From: Pseudoroseicyclus tamaricis
Lineage (GTDB): Bacteria > Pseudomonadota > Alphaproteobacteria > Rhodobacterales > Rhodobacteraceae
Length of the DNA: 64,000 nt
Assembly (NCBI RefSeq): GCF_012070395.1
Contig: NZ_JAAFYS010000004.1
Span: forward strand, 454,792-518,791
Direction: 5' to 3'
Part shown: positions 1 to 10,149 of the stretch, one piece after another
Position numbering within the stretch: position 1 is the stretch's first letter
Layout of the letters: the number at the start of each line of letters is the position of its first letter
Position numbers and translations under genes: made by a program
The notes under the pieces: generated by a model
Database searches by the model: none
Seen by the model: only the letters and a program-made list of their open reading frames with translations
What the model was told of the DNA's origin: nothing

Positions 1-100
1 TGGAAACCCACCCTACGGAGTGTGAGCGCGGGGTCATTTCGGGGATGTAGGACCCCTCTCCGGTGACCGGCTTGAGGTGGGTTGGAAACCCACCCTACGG
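1..100. repeat. Tail copies of the dispersed TGGAAACCCACCCTACGG repeat
   Basis: Positions 1-18 and 76-100 both end in the same word, TGGAAACCCACCCTACGG. In the second copy GGTGGGTT (76-83) and AACCCACC (87-94) form an 8-bp hairpin with loop GGA. The same end occurs at 5850-5874 and 21288-21312, where it closes a longer element. The first copy is cut by the window edge. I see no gene in 101-165. Confidence 0.75.
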
Positions 101-165
101 GCGAACGTCCGCTGACCGCGCGCCGCGAAAGGTGACCGCGCCGCGAAAGGTGCCCGCCCGCCGTC

Positions 166-786
166 TCAGGTGACCACGCGCATCGTGACGTTGATGCGGC
201 CGCCGCCGTCAAGCAACGTGGAGGAGCCCTCGCGCACGCGGTCCACGCCGTGGTGGACGAGGCGGGCGTCGCCGGCGATGAGGGCGACGTCGCCGGATTT
301 CAGCCAGTGGCTCTCCGTCTTGCCGCCGCGCTCGATGTTGCCGACGCGGAAGAGGGCGTCGTCGCCGAGGGAGATGGAGAGGACGGGCTGCGACAGGTCC
401 GCCTCGTCGCGATCCTGGTGCAGGCCCATGCGGGCGCCCTCGCGGTAGAGGTTGACGAGGCAGCTCTCCGGCTCTCGCGCATCGGGGGCCACCGCCCGCC
501 AGAGCGCCAGCGCCGCCGGGGGGATCGGCGGCCAGGGGGCGCCGGTGACGGGGTGGCGCTCCTCATAGCGGTAGCCGCGCCTGTCGCTGACCCAGCCGAA
601 GCGGCCCGCGGAGGTCATCTGCACGCTCATCTTCTGGCCCCGGCGCGTCTCCGGGCGGAAGAGCGGGGCGGCGGTCACCACCTCTCTTAGCTCGGCCAGA
701 AGGGCGCGCTGGACGGCCTCGTCCAGACGGCCGGGCCAGATGGCGACGCCGCGCAGGTCTATCATTTGCATTTGTGAAACCCCCAT
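166..786 (-). CDS. alkB: AlkB-type 2-oxoglutarate/Fe(II) DNA dealkylase
   Basis: A 206-residue protein of the AlkB family, which oxidatively removes alkyl groups from damaged bases. The HxD iron-ligand motif is visible in LHQDRDE at about residue 122. A distal His follows in LVHHGVDRV, and the 2-oxoglutarate-binding arginines lie in the C-terminal RINVTMR. The length is close to that of E. coli AlkB (about 216 residues). The gene is divergent from dnaK and its 5' end lies next to the putative heat-shock promoter. The ATG at 786 is used; an in-frame Met lies five residues later, so the start is slightly uncertain. Confidence 0.9.
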   Translation of the reverse strand: MGVSQMQMIDLRGVAIWPGRLDEAVQRALLAELREVVTAAPLFRPETRRGQKMSVQMTSAGRFGWVSDRRGYRYEERHPVTGAPWPPIPPAALALWRAVAPDAREPESCLVNLYREGARMGLHQDRDEADLSQPVLSISLGDDALFRVGNIERGGKTESHWLKSGDVALIAGDARLVHHGVDRVREGSSTLLDGGGRINVTMRVVT

Positions 787-792
787 CGGCCG

Positions 793-824
793 TGGTTGCA
801 GCCCCGATTGCCCCTTCCTATATA
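793..824 (+). promoter_or_regulatory. Possible RpoH-type promoter of dnaK
   Basis: CCTATATA at 817-824 resembles the CYTATnT -10 element of alphaproteobacterial heat-shock promoters. A GGTTGCA sequence about 18 bases upstream could be the -35 element. It precedes dnaK by about 110 bases. This is inferred from consensus and position only. Confidence 0.4.
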
Positions 825-935
825 GCTGCAGGTCGAACGACCCGTCATCGGATCGTCACCAATTCATCACCTGGCCGGGGTGCCGCCATCCGGGCCCCGC
901 CGCTCAAACCGCCTGAAGCATAGGGATTTGAACAC

Positions 936-2855
<1,920 letters not shown>

Positions 2856-2928
2856 CCTCCTGACCAGGCGCCGGGCCGGCCTCCTTGCGGGGCCGGCCTC
2901 CGCCGTTCCAGAGGGGACATGACTGACG

Positions 2929-4098
2929 ATGGCAAAACGCGATTTTTACGATGTGCTGGGCATCGCCAAGGGTGCCAGCCCCGAAGAGATCAAGAAGGCC
3001 TATCGGACCAAGGCCAAGGAACTCCACCCCGACCGCAACTCCGACAACCCGGATGCCGAGGCCCAGTTCAAGGAAGCGAACGAGGCCTACGACGTCCTGA
3101 AGGATCCGGACAAGAAGGCCGCCTATGACCGCTTCGGCCACGCCGCCTTCGAGGGCGGCATGGGTGGCGGGGCGCGGCCCGGCGGCGGTGGCTTCCGGCC
3201 CGGCGGGCCGGGGCAGGGCGACTTCGCCTCCGCCTTCTCCGATGTGTTCGACGACCTCTTCGGCGATTTCATGGGACAGCAGCGCGGCGCCGGAGCGGCC
3301 CGCGCCCGCGCCACGCGCGGCAATGACCTGCGCTACAACCTTCGGGTGACGCTGGAGGATGCCTTCAGCGGCATGACGAAGACGCTGAACGTGCCGACCT
3401 CCGTCACCTGCGACGTCTGTGACGGCTCGGGCGCCGCCGGCGGCAGCGAGCCGCAGACCTGCCCGACCTGTTCGGGCCTCGGCAAGGTGCGCGCGCAGCA
3501 GGGCTTCTTCACGGTGGAGCGCACCTGCCCCACCTGCAACGGCCTCGGCCAGACGATCAAGAACCCCTGCCGCAATTGCGGCGGTGCCGGCCGGGTCGAG
3601 AAGGACCGCTCGCTCTCCGTCAACATCCCCGCGGGGGTGGAGACGGGCACGCGCATCCGGCTCGCCGGAGAGGGCGAGGCGGGCGTGCGCGGCGGGCCGG
3701 CGGGCGACCTCTACATCTTCATCGATGTGAAGGAGCACGCGCTCTTCCAGCGCGACGGCACGCATCTGCATTGCCGCGTGCCGGTGAGCATGGCGACGGC
3801 CGCGCTCGGCGGAGAGATCGACGTGCCGACGATCGACGGCGGCAAGAGCCGGGTGAAGATCCCCGAAGGCTCGCAGAGCGGGCGCCAGATGCGCCTGCGC
3901 GCCAAGGGCATGCCGGCGCTGCGAGGCGGCCCGCCGGGTGACATGTTCATCGAGCTGGCGGTGGAGACACCGGTGAAGCTTTCGGCCCGGCAGAAGGAGC
4001 TTCTGCGCGAGTTCGACAAGCTCAGCGAGGAGAACAACCCGCAGAGCGCGGGGTTCTTCAAGTCCGTCAAGGGCTTCTGGGATTCGATGAAGGGCTGA
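2929..4098 (+). CDS. dnaJ: Co-chaperone DnaJ (Hsp40)
   Basis: A 389-residue type I J-protein with all domains. The J domain (about 1-70) has the HPD motif in [12 protein letters not shown] Gly/Phe-rich linker follows (about 75-125). The zinc domain contains four repeats, [24 protein letters not shown] and CRNCGGAG, and the C-terminal peptide-binding region completes it. It stimulates the DnaK ATPase and delivers substrates. A strong intrinsic terminator begins 12 bases after the stop, so the dnaK-dnaJ unit ends here. Confidence 0.98.
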   Translation: MAKRDFYDVLGIAKGASPEEIKKAYRTKAKELHPDRNSDNPDAEAQFKEANEAYDVLKDPDKKAAYDRFGHAAFEGGMGGGARPGGGGFRPGGPGQGDFASAFSDVFDDLFGDFMGQQRGAGAARARATRGNDLRYNLRVTLEDAFSGMTKTLNVPTSVTCDVCDGSGAAGGSEPQTCPTCSGLGKVRAQQGFFTVERTCPTCNGLGQTIKNPCRNCGGAGRVEKDRSLSVNIPAGVETGTRIRLAGEGEAGVRGGPAGDLYIFIDVKEHALFQRDGTHLHCRVPVSMATAALGGEIDVPTIDGGKSRVKIPEGSQSGRQMRLRAKGMPALRGGPPGDMFIELAVETPVKLSARQKELLREFDKLSEENNPQSAGFFKSVKGFWDSMKG

Positions 4099-4109
4099 CG
4101 CGGTTCTAG

Positions 4110-4142
4110 AAGGGCGCCCCGACCGGGGCGCCCTTTTCGTTT
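4110..4142 (+). terminator. Rho-independent terminator of dnaK-dnaJ
   Basis: An 11-bp stem (4110-4120 with 4125-4135) with loop GACC is followed by TTTTCGTTT on the plus strand. It sits 12 bases past the dnaJ stop codon. Confidence 0.9.
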
Positions 4143-4205
4143 GTCGGGGCTGGAACGCATCGGCGCTGCCGCCGTTCTCTGAAAGTAGTCCTTGAGGGGT
4201 GGCGC

Positions 4206-4823
4206 ATGTTCGACTGGATCACCGGAATCGTCGATTCCATGGGCGCCATAGGCGTCGGCCTGCTGATGTTCCTCGAGAACGTCTTTCCGCCCATCCCCTC
4301 CGAGCTCATCATGCCGCTGGCCGGCTTCAACGCCGCCCGCGGCGACATGAGCCTGCCGCTGATCATCCTGTCTGGCTCCATCGGGTCGCTGGCCGGGGCA
4401 TGGCTCTGGTACTGGCTGGCGCGGAAGGTGGGGCAGGAGCGGCTGCGCCGCTTCTCCGAGCGGCACGGGCGGTGGACGGGGATCACGCCCGAGGATCTCG
4501 ACAAGGCGCAGCGCTGGTTCGAGCGGCGCGGCGGGGTCGCGGTGCTGATCGGGCGCCTGATCCCGACGGTGCGCACGCTGATCTCGGTGCCGGCGGGGCT
4601 GACGGACATGCCGCTGCCGAAGTTCCTCGCCTATTCCGCCGTCGGCACCGTGGGCTGGACGACGCTGCTGGCGATGGCCGGCTACTGGCTGGAATCGGGC
4701 TACGAGGCCGTGTCCGGCTGGCTGGACCCTGTCACCTGGGTCGTGATCGGCGGCATCGTGGCCTTCTACCTCTACCAGGTCGCCACCTACGACAGGCGGA
4801 GGGCGAAGGCCGGGGGATCTTAA
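4206..4823 (+). CDS. DedA-family membrane protein
   Basis: A 205-residue polytopic membrane protein of the DedA/SNARE-associated family. The signature ENVFPPIPSELIMPLAG lies near residue 25 and the second re-entrant element, GRLIPTVRTLISVPAG, near residue 120. DedA proteins are linked to undecaprenyl-phosphate or phosphatidylethanolamine flipping and membrane homeostasis; the exact substrate here is unknown. About four hydrophobic segments are visible, the last at about 178-195. It lies between the dnaJ terminator and radC and may be read with radC, whose start is 36 bases downstream. Confidence 0.9.
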   Translation: MFDWITGIVDSMGAIGVGLLMFLENVFPPIPSELIMPLAGFNAARGDMSLPLIILSGSIGSLAGAWLWYWLARKVGQERLRRFSERHGRWTGITPEDLDKAQRWFERRGGVAVLIGRLIPTVRTLISVPAGLTDMPLPKFLAYSAVGTVGWTTLLAMAGYWLESGYEAVSGWLDPVTWVVIGGIVAFYLYQVATYDRRRAKAGGS

Positions 4824-4858
4824 GGGATCATCAACCATGGAATGGCACGCTCGGGGAT

Positions 4859-5626
4859 ATGAGCGAGTCGCCCCAGCTGTCATTTCAGGATGTTGCCGCC
4901 CCTTTCGGGGGGGACGAGGTGGCGGCGGTGGAGCCGCTGCCGAAGGGCAAGGTCCCCTCCTACATGGCCGATCACCGGCGCCGGCTCCGCGCCCGCTTCA
5001 TGGAGGGCGGGGCGGCGGCGATGCCGGATTACGAGCTGCTGGAGCTGCTGCTTTTCCGCGCGATCCCGAGGCAGGACGTGAAGCCGCTGGCGAGGCGGCT
5101 GATCGAGCGATTCGGTGATCTGGGGGCCGTGCTCTCCGCACCTACGGTGCGGCTCGCGAAGGTCGAGGGCGTCGGCGAGGCGGTGATCTGCGAGCTGAAG
5201 GTGGCGGAGGCGGCGGCACACCGGATGGCGCGCGCCCGGGTGCTGCAGCGGCCCGTCATCTCCTCCTGGGACCAGGTGCTGGATTACTGCCACACGACGA
5301 TGGCCCACCGTGAGACGGAGCAGTTCCGCATCCTCTTCCTCGACCGGAAGAACGTGCTGATCGCCGACGAAGAGCAGGCCCGGGGCACGGTGGATCACGT
5401 GCCCGTCTACCCGCGAGAGGTGGTCAAACGGGCGCTGGAGCTCAACGCCTCCGCGCTGATCCTCGTGCACAATCATCCCTCCGGTGACCCGACACCGAGC
5501 GACGCCGACATCCAGATGACCGCCGCAATTGCGGAGGCGGCGCGGGCGCTGGGGCTGACGATCCACGATCATCTGGTGATCGGGCGGCAGCGGGAGCTGT
5601 CGTTCCGGGCGGAGGGGTTGTTGTAG
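4859..5626 (+). CDS. radC: RadC-family JAB/MPN-domain protein
   Basis: A 255-residue RadC/YicR-family protein. An N-terminal helix-hairpin-helix-like region (RLIERFGDLGAVLSAP..KVEGVGEA) precedes a JAB domain. That domain has the complete JAMM metal motif HNHPSGDPTPSDAD at about 203-216. Despite the name, a role in recombinational repair is not established for the family. The ATG at 4859 was chosen because the protein then starts MSESPQLSFQ and the family-typical region follows directly; longer upstream readings overlap dedA. A dispersed repeat element lies just downstream. Confidence 0.9.
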   Translation: MSESPQLSFQDVAAPFGGDEVAAVEPLPKGKVPSYMADHRRRLRARFMEGGAAAMPDYELLELLLFRAIPRQDVKPLARRLIERFGDLGAVLSAPTVRLAKVEGVGEAVICELKVAEAAAHRMARARVLQRPVISSWDQVLDYCHTTMAHRETEQFRILFLDRKNVLIADEEQARGTVDHVPVYPREVVKRALELNASALILVHNHPSGDPTPSDADIQMTAAIAEAARALGLTIHDHLVIGRQRELSFRAEGLL

Positions 5627-5654
5627 GGGCGCAGGACGACGGTTGAGCTTTTCC

Positions 5655-5874
5655 CCGCCCGGTGCGCGCCAGAGGCGCAGGGCGAGCGCCGGCCCGTCCC
5701 GCGGGCTGGCGCTCGGGTGACGTTGACGCGCAGATCGGGGCGGGGAGGTGGTGGCGCGATAAAGCGCACCCACGGGAACGCTGGTGCGCCACCCCACGGG
5801 CCGGCGCTCGCCCTGCGCCGGCGGGTGGTGTGCGGGGTGTTGGCGGGGTGGTGGGTTGGAAACCCACCCTACGG
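5655..5874. repeat. Dispersed MITE-like element, copy A (left end missing)
   Basis: This non-coding element contains a perfect 23-bp inverted repeat, 5675-5697 against 5796-5818, separated by about 100 bases. It ends with the hairpin-forming word ending in AACCCACCCTACGG (5850-5874). A second copy with the same inverted arms and right end lies at 21041-21314. Copy A lacks the left terminal inverted repeat present in copy B. ORFs crossing it are GC artefacts. It occupies most of the gap between radC and the dsbA-like gene. Confidence 0.75.
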
Positions 5875-5933
5875 GGTCGTGGAGCCCATCCTACCGGGTC
5901 CCGCGGGTTCGGGGAGGATCCTTCGGGCGGGAT

Positions 5934-5959
5934 GGTGCGTGGCGAGCACGCACCCTACG
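5934..5959. repeat. Short hairpin repeat ending CACCCTACG
   Basis: GGTGCGTG (5934-5941) pairs with CACGCACC (5947-5954) and is followed by CTACG. It has the same design and 3' tail as the CCCACCCTACGG repeats but a different stem sequence, so it may be a variant of that family. Confidence 0.5.
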
Positions 5960-5984
5960 AAAACGGCGCCCGCATGGGGCGCCG
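5960..5984 (-). terminator. Terminator of the dciA-dsbA unit
   Basis: Read on the minus strand, a GGCGCC-rich 7-bp stem (5965-5971 with 5977-5983) is followed by GTTTTCG. It lies 30 bases past the stop of the dsbA-like gene. Confidence 0.75.
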
Positions 5985-6013
5985 CTTCGATCTGTCCGGA
6001 CGGGGAGGGCGGG

Positions 6014-6706
6014 TTACTCCGCTCCGGCCTCTTCGAGCTGCTCGTCGATGACGGCGGCGAGGTCGCCGTAGGCCATGTTCGAGTACTTCTCGCCCTGGAT
6101 CATCAGCGTCGGAGTGGCCTGCACCTCGTCGGCCTCCGCGTTCTCCTGGAACCAGGCGACCAGCGTCTCCGCCATGGTGCCGTCGGAGAGGCAGGCGTCG
6201 ACCTCCTCGGCGTCGAGCCCGGCCTGGATGCCGATCTTGCGCAGGTTCTCGGCGATGGCCGCCGGGTCGCGGCCGCCGGCGATCCAGTCCGTCTGCGTCT
6301 CGTAGATCATGTCGTGGATGCCGAAGAAGCGCATCTCGCCCCCGCAGCGCGCGACCATCGAGGCCCAGAGGCCGAAGCGGTCGAAATACACTTCGCGGAA
6401 GATGAACCTCACCTTGCCGGTGTCGATGTAGTCGCGCTTCAGCTGCTGATACTGGTCGGCGTGGAAGGCCGCGCAATGCGGGCAGGTGAAGGAGCCGTAC
6501 TCGATCATCGTCACCGGCGCGTCGGCCTCGCCGAGCGCCATCTCCTGGATGGAGGAGGTGTCGAGCTCGGTGGCCGCACCCTCCTGCGCGTTGGCGGCGC
6601 CGGGCAGGGCGAAGTCCGTCTGGCCGGGCCGGGGCTGCATGAAGGCCCAGGAGCCGCCGACGGCAGCGGTGCCGGCGAGAAGGGTGATGGCGGTGCGCCT
6701 GTTCAT
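6014..6706 (-). CDS. DsbA-family thiol:disulfide oxidoreductase
   Basis: A 230-residue exported thioredoxin-fold protein. An N-terminal signal (NRRTAITLLAGTAAVG, possibly Tat-type) is followed by a plausible cleavage site near residue 40 (AANA/QEG). The redox centre is CPHC at residues 75-78 (FTCPHCAAF), and the cis-Pro loop is probably ATPTLMI near residue 203. It should form or shuffle disulfides in periplasmic proteins. Its ATG overlaps the stop of dciA (ATGA), so the two are translationally coupled. It resembles the DsbA/BdbD/ScsC-like group more than classical E. coli DsbA. Confidence 0.9.
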   Translation of the reverse strand: MNRRTAITLLAGTAAVGGSWAFMQPRPGQTDFALPGAANAQEGAATELDTSSIQEMALGEADAPVTMIEYGSFTCPHCAAFHADQYQQLKRDYIDTGKVRFIFREVYFDRFGLWASMVARCGGEMRFFGIHDMIYETQTDWIAGGRDPAAIAENLRKIGIQAGLDAEEVDACLSDGTMAETLVAWFQENAEADEVQATPTLMIQGEKYSNMAYGDLAAVIDEQLEEAGAE

Positions 6707-7230
6707 GAGGTCTCTCCCGATATTCGTTTGGACTTGGTCAATACGTTTGAGCCGAGCGCCGCAAGGGCGGCGCGCAGGCCCGGGTCTTTCACGCCCTCGG
6801 TCAGCGCTTCGGCGCTGGTGCGGGCGGCGGGGTCGGGCGCGGCGGGCTTCGGCTTCGGCGAGAAGGGCGTCTGCCCCTCGGCGAAGCCGGTCGGCGCCGT
6901 CTGGGTGAGGCGGACACGGGCGATGGCGTTCCACCCGTAGCAGGCGTTGACGCGGGCGCGCAGCCGCTCCTTCTCCATCTCCAGCACCGGGGCATTGGCG
7001 CCCTGCACGAGCAGGACGAGCGTGGCACCCATGCCGCCGCGGGCATAGCTCACCTCCACCGGGCGGCAGAGGCGGGCGAGGCTTTCGCCGGCGACCTCCT
7101 CCCAGTGGGTGACGAGGCGCGCCACGGAAAAGCCGCGCGACTCCGCGCCCTTCCGGATATCGGGGGCGAGGATCGCGTCGACCTTCTTCAGGCCGTAGGT
7201 CGTGCCGTGGCGTCTGGGCTTTTCGCTCAT
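6703..7230 (-). CDS. dciA: DciA-like DUF721 protein
   Basis: A 175-residue protein whose N-terminal half matches DUF721/DciA (GLKKVDAIL..LVTHWEEVAGESLARLCRPVEVSY..GATLVLLVQG). DciA proteins load or stimulate the replicative helicase DnaB in bacteria lacking DnaC. The C-terminal third is Pro/Ala/Lys-rich and probably disordered. ATG at 7230 (MSEKPRRHG) is preferred; an upstream extension would run into the intergenic space shared with mutY. It overlaps the downstream dsbA-like gene by 4 bases and is divergent from mutY. Confidence 0.8.
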   Translation of the reverse strand: MSEKPRRHGTTYGLKKVDAILAPDIRKGAESRGFSVARLVTHWEEVAGESLARLCRPVEVSYARGGMGATLVLLVQGANAPVLEMEKERLRARVNACYGWNAIARVRLTQTAPTGFAEGQTPFSPKPKPAAPDPAARTSAEALTEGVKDPGLRAALAALGSNVLTKSKRISGETS

Positions 7231-7294
7231 GTCGCGGCATCTTAACTTCCGGCGATGGCGAGGCCACGGAAACCTTTGCAACGACCCATAAAAG

Positions 7295-8365
7295 ATGCGT
7301 GACGGCGGCGGAGCTTCCGGGCCCGGCGAGGGCCCCGATCCGGGCGCCCTGCTGGCGTGGTACGACCGGCACGCGCGGGCGCTGCCGTGGCGCGTGCCGC
7401 CGGGCGCGGCGCATCGGGCGGAGCCTTATCGCGTCTGGCTCTCTGAGATCATGCTGCAGCAGACGACGGTGCCGGCCGTGAAGCCCTATTTCGAGGCCTT
7501 CACGACCCGCTGGCCGACAGTGGAGGCGCTCGCGGCGGCGCAGGATGCCGAGGTCATGGCCGCCTGGGCGGGCCTTGGCTACTACGCCCGCGCCCGCAAC
7601 CTGCTCAAATGTGCCCGCGTCGTGGCGGGGGAGCGGGGCGGGCGCTTCCCCGACAGCGCGGAGGGCCTGAGGGAACTGCCCGGCATCGGCCCCTACACGG
7701 CCGGCGCCGTGGCGGCGATCGCCTTCGACAGGCCCGAGCCGGTGGTGGACGGCAATGTCGAGCGGGTGATGGCCCGCCTCTACGATATCGACGAGCCCCT
7801 GCCGGGCGCCAAGGCCGAGATGAAGGCCCGCGCGGCGGAGCTGACGCCGCGCGCCCGCCCGGGCGATTACGCGCAGGGCGTGATGGACCTCGGCGCCACC
7901 ATCTGCACCCCCCGCTCCCCCGCCTGCGGCATCTGCCCGTGGCGCGAGCCCTGCCTCGCCCGCGCACGGGGGACGCAAGCCGAGCGGCCGGTGCCGGCGC
8001 CGAAGAAGGCGAAGCCGACGCGGCACGGCATAGCCTATGCCGGGCGGCGGGAGGACGGGGCGTGGCTGCTGGAGACGCGGCCGGACAAGGGCCTCCTTGG
8101 CGGGATGCTCGGCTGGCCCGGCAGCGACTGGGCCGATGCCCCGCCCGAGCCGGCACCGCCGGCAGAGGCCGAGTGGCGGGAGACGGGCGTCGAGGCGCGG
8201 CACACCTTCACCCATTTCCACCTGCGGCTGGAGGTGCTCGTGGCGGAGCTGCCGATGGGGGCAGAGCCGGCGCGCGGCCGCTTCCAGCCGCTGAACCCGA
8301 AGGACCTGCCGACGCTCATGCGCAAGGTCCACGCCATCGCCGCCGCGGCGCTCCGCCATGATTGA
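7295..8365 (+). CDS. mutY: A/G-specific adenine glycosylase MutY
   Basis: A 356-residue base-excision enzyme that removes adenine mispaired with 8-oxoguanine. The catalytic Glu is E51 in SEIMLQQTT. The helix-hairpin-helix is ELPGIGPYTAGAVAAIAF, with catalytic Asp D152 in VVDGNVERV. Four cysteines for a 4Fe-4S cluster lie in CTPRSPACGICPWREPC near residue 200. A C-terminal NUDIX-like 8-oxoG recognition domain has FTHFHLRLEV near residue 306. The start follows 64 bases of shared intergenic DNA with dciA. Confidence 0.96.
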   Translation: MRDGGGASGPGEGPDPGALLAWYDRHARALPWRVPPGAAHRAEPYRVWLSEIMLQQTTVPAVKPYFEAFTTRWPTVEALAAAQDAEVMAAWAGLGYYARARNLLKCARVVAGERGGRFPDSAEGLRELPGIGPYTAGAVAAIAFDRPEPVVDGNVERVMARLYDIDEPLPGAKAEMKARAAELTPRARPGDYAQGVMDLGATICTPRSPACGICPWREPCLARARGTQAERPVPAPKKAKPTRHGIAYAGRREDGAWLLETRPDKGLLGGMLGWPGSDWADAPPEPAPPAEAEWRETGVEARHTFTHFHLRLEVLVAELPMGAEPARGRFQPLNPKDLPTLMRKVHAIAAAALRHD

Positions 8366-8409
8366 GACAATTTGCGCTGTATTATAGCGTCGCTGCAGGG
8401 GAGCCTCCC

Positions 8410-9558
8410 ATGACCGACGCCACCACATCGCCCGACATCTCACGCTTCTCCGCCGCGCTGCCCTTCGCGCTGTCGCTGCTGCTCCTGCCGCTGGCCGCGT
8501 GGTCGGCTTACATGGGCGGCTGGTGGGTGCTGACGCTGCCGGCGGCGACGCTGTGGTTCTTCAGCCTGATCGACTGGGCGGCGGGGCTGAACACGGCCAA
8601 CCCCGACACCGAGACGGCGGAGGAGGAGCTCTTCTGGTACCGCGCCCTCACCGCCGTCTGGGTACCGATCCAGGCGGTGATCATCTTCGGGACGCTCTGG
8701 TACGTCTCCCACACCGACCACCTGTCGCTCTTCGAGAAATGGGCGCTCTTCGCCGGGATCGGGGTGCCCTCGGGGACCATCGGCATCGTCTACGCGCATG
8801 AGCTGATGCACCAGAAGCCGGCGTGGGAGCGGTGGCTGGGCGATCTGCTGATGTGCATGGTGCTCTACGGGCACTTCCGGTCGGAGCATCTGCGCGTCCA
8901 CCACCTCTGGGTCGGCACGCCGCGAGACGCGGTGACGGCCCGCTACGGAGAGGGCTTCCACCGCTTCTTCCCGCGCGTGCTGCGCGAGGCGCCCGTCTCC
9001 GCCTTCCGCGCCGAGCAGGCGATGCTGGCGCGGCGGAAGCTGCCGTGGTGGCACCGGAGCAACCCCTTCTGGCGATACGCGGCGCTGCAGGCGGCGTTCC
9101 TCGCGCTGGCGATGCTGATCGCCGGGTGGGAGGGGCTGTTCCTCTTCTGCACGCAGGCCTTCTACGCCATCTGGCAGCTGGAGCTGACGAATTACGTGGA
9201 GCATTACGGGCTGACGCGCCGGCATCTCGGAGAGGGCCGCTACGAGCACCAGATGCCGCATCACAGCTGGAACGCCGCGCACCGCGTCTCCAACTGGCTG
9301 CTGATCAACCTGCAGCGCCACTCGGACCATCACTACAAGCCCGACCGGCGCTTCCCGCTCCTGCAGACCTACGACGAGACGGAGGCCCCGCAGCTGCCCT
9401 ACGGCTACACGATCATGGGGGCCATCGCGATGTATCCGCGCCTGTGGAAGCGGGTAATGAACCCCCGGGTGCGCGCGTGGCGCCAGCGCTTCTACCCCGA
9501 CATCGAGGATTGGCGGCCCTACAACAAGGGGCTGAACCCGAAGCCGGCGCGGGCGTGA
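8410..9558 (+). CDS. AlkB-like alkane 1-monooxygenase (membrane di-iron)
   Basis: A 382-residue integral membrane non-haem di-iron enzyme. The histidine boxes of alkane hydroxylases are all present: HELMHQK near residue 130, EHLRVHH near 162, and LQRHSDHHYKP near 302. The family-specific NYVEHYGL lies before the last box. It should hydroxylate medium-chain alkanes or similar terminal methyl groups and needs rubredoxin and a reductase; neither rubredoxin nor an alk regulator is adjacent. ATG at 8410 has a good ribosome site (CAGGGGAG). A separate FAD reductase lies at 19268 but is not linked. Confidence 0.88.
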   Translation: MTDATTSPDISRFSAALPFALSLLLLPLAAWSAYMGGWWVLTLPAATLWFFSLIDWAAGLNTANPDTETAEEELFWYRALTAVWVPIQAVIIFGTLWYVSHTDHLSLFEKWALFAGIGVPSGTIGIVYAHELMHQKPAWERWLGDLLMCMVLYGHFRSEHLRVHHLWVGTPRDAVTARYGEGFHRFFPRVLREAPVSAFRAEQAMLARRKLPWWHRSNPFWRYAALQAAFLALAMLIAGWEGLFLFCTQAFYAIWQLELTNYVEHYGLTRRHLGEGRYEHQMPHHSWNAAHRVSNWLLINLQRHSDHHYKPDRRFPLLQTYDETEAPQLPYGYTIMGAIAMYPRLWKRVMNPRVRAWRQRFYPDIEDWRPYNKGLNPKPARA

Positions 9559-9609
9559 GCTTGCCCGAAGCGGCAGGTTCGCCCATATTCGAGTTCAGAG
9601 GAGGCGCCG

Positions 9610-9834
9610 ATGGACGTTCGCAGTTCCACATCGATCCGGCTCGACGGGTTGCTCGTCGATGAGGCCGAGGCGCTGGGCGTCGATCCTGGCAAGGCGGCCG
9701 AGGACGGGTTGCGCAGAGCTGTTCGGGCAGCGCGCGCCGAGGCGTGGCGGCAGGAGAACGCGGCTGCCATCGAGGACTTCAACGCATGGGTGGAAGAGAA
9801 CCCTCTGCCGCTCGAAAGCCATCGCCTCTTCTGA
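9610..9834 (+). CDS. ccdA: CcdA-family antitoxin
   Basis: A 74-residue protein with an N-terminal ribbon-helix-helix-like stretch (SSTSIRLDGLLVDEAEALG) and the C-terminal toxin-neutralising tail typical of CcdA (AWRQENAAAIEDFNAWVEEN). It would bind and neutralise CcdB and autoregulate the pair. The ribosome site is GAGGCG just upstream. The stop codon is directly followed by the ccdB ATG. Confidence 0.88.
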   Translation: MDVRSSTSIRLDGLLVDEAEALGVDPGKAAEDGLRRAVRAARAEAWRQENAAAIEDFNAWVEENPLPLESHRLF

Positions 9835-10134
9835 ATGCCTCAATATGACGTTCATCCGGCGCTCGATGGCGACGGGTTTCTCGTCGATGTCCAGTCTGAT
9901 CTTATCGGCGATCTGGCGACGAGAGTGGTGGTGCCACTCATGCCGGAACACTCAGGCCCTACGCCGGCGCGGTGGCTCAACCCCACCTTCCTGATCGGCG
10001 GGCAGCGATATGTGCTGATGGTCCAGTTCCTCTCGGGCGTCCGTCGCTCCAGCTTGCGGCCCCCCGTCGAATCACTGGCGCCGCAGTCGGAGGAGATCAC
10101 CCGGGCGCTCGACATGCTCCTTCACGGGGTCTGA
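9835..10134 (+). CDS. ccdB: CcdB-family gyrase-poison toxin
   Basis: A 99-residue protein aligning along its length with CcdB: FLVDVQSDLIGDLATRVVVPLM in the first half and ITRALDMLLHGV at the C-terminus, matching the IKNAINLMFWGI end of F-plasmid CcdB. It would trap DNA gyrase. It begins immediately after ccdA with no spacer, as in the F operon. Chromosomal copies can stabilise nearby DNA or be remnants of plasmid integration. It faces the end of the secretion operon 16 bases away. Confidence 0.9.
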   Translation: MPQYDVHPALDGDGFLVDVQSDLIGDLATRVVVPLMPEHSGPTPARWLNPTFLIGGQRYVLMVQFLSGVRRSSLRPPVESLAPQSEEITRALDMLLHGV

Positions 10135-10149
10135 CGTCCTCTGAAGCCC

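Noticed and set aside
5717..6940. Plus-strand frame running from the repeat across the dsbA-like gene
   Set aside because: Crosses a non-coding repeat, then reads antisense to a gene with a CPHC motif. No start signal.
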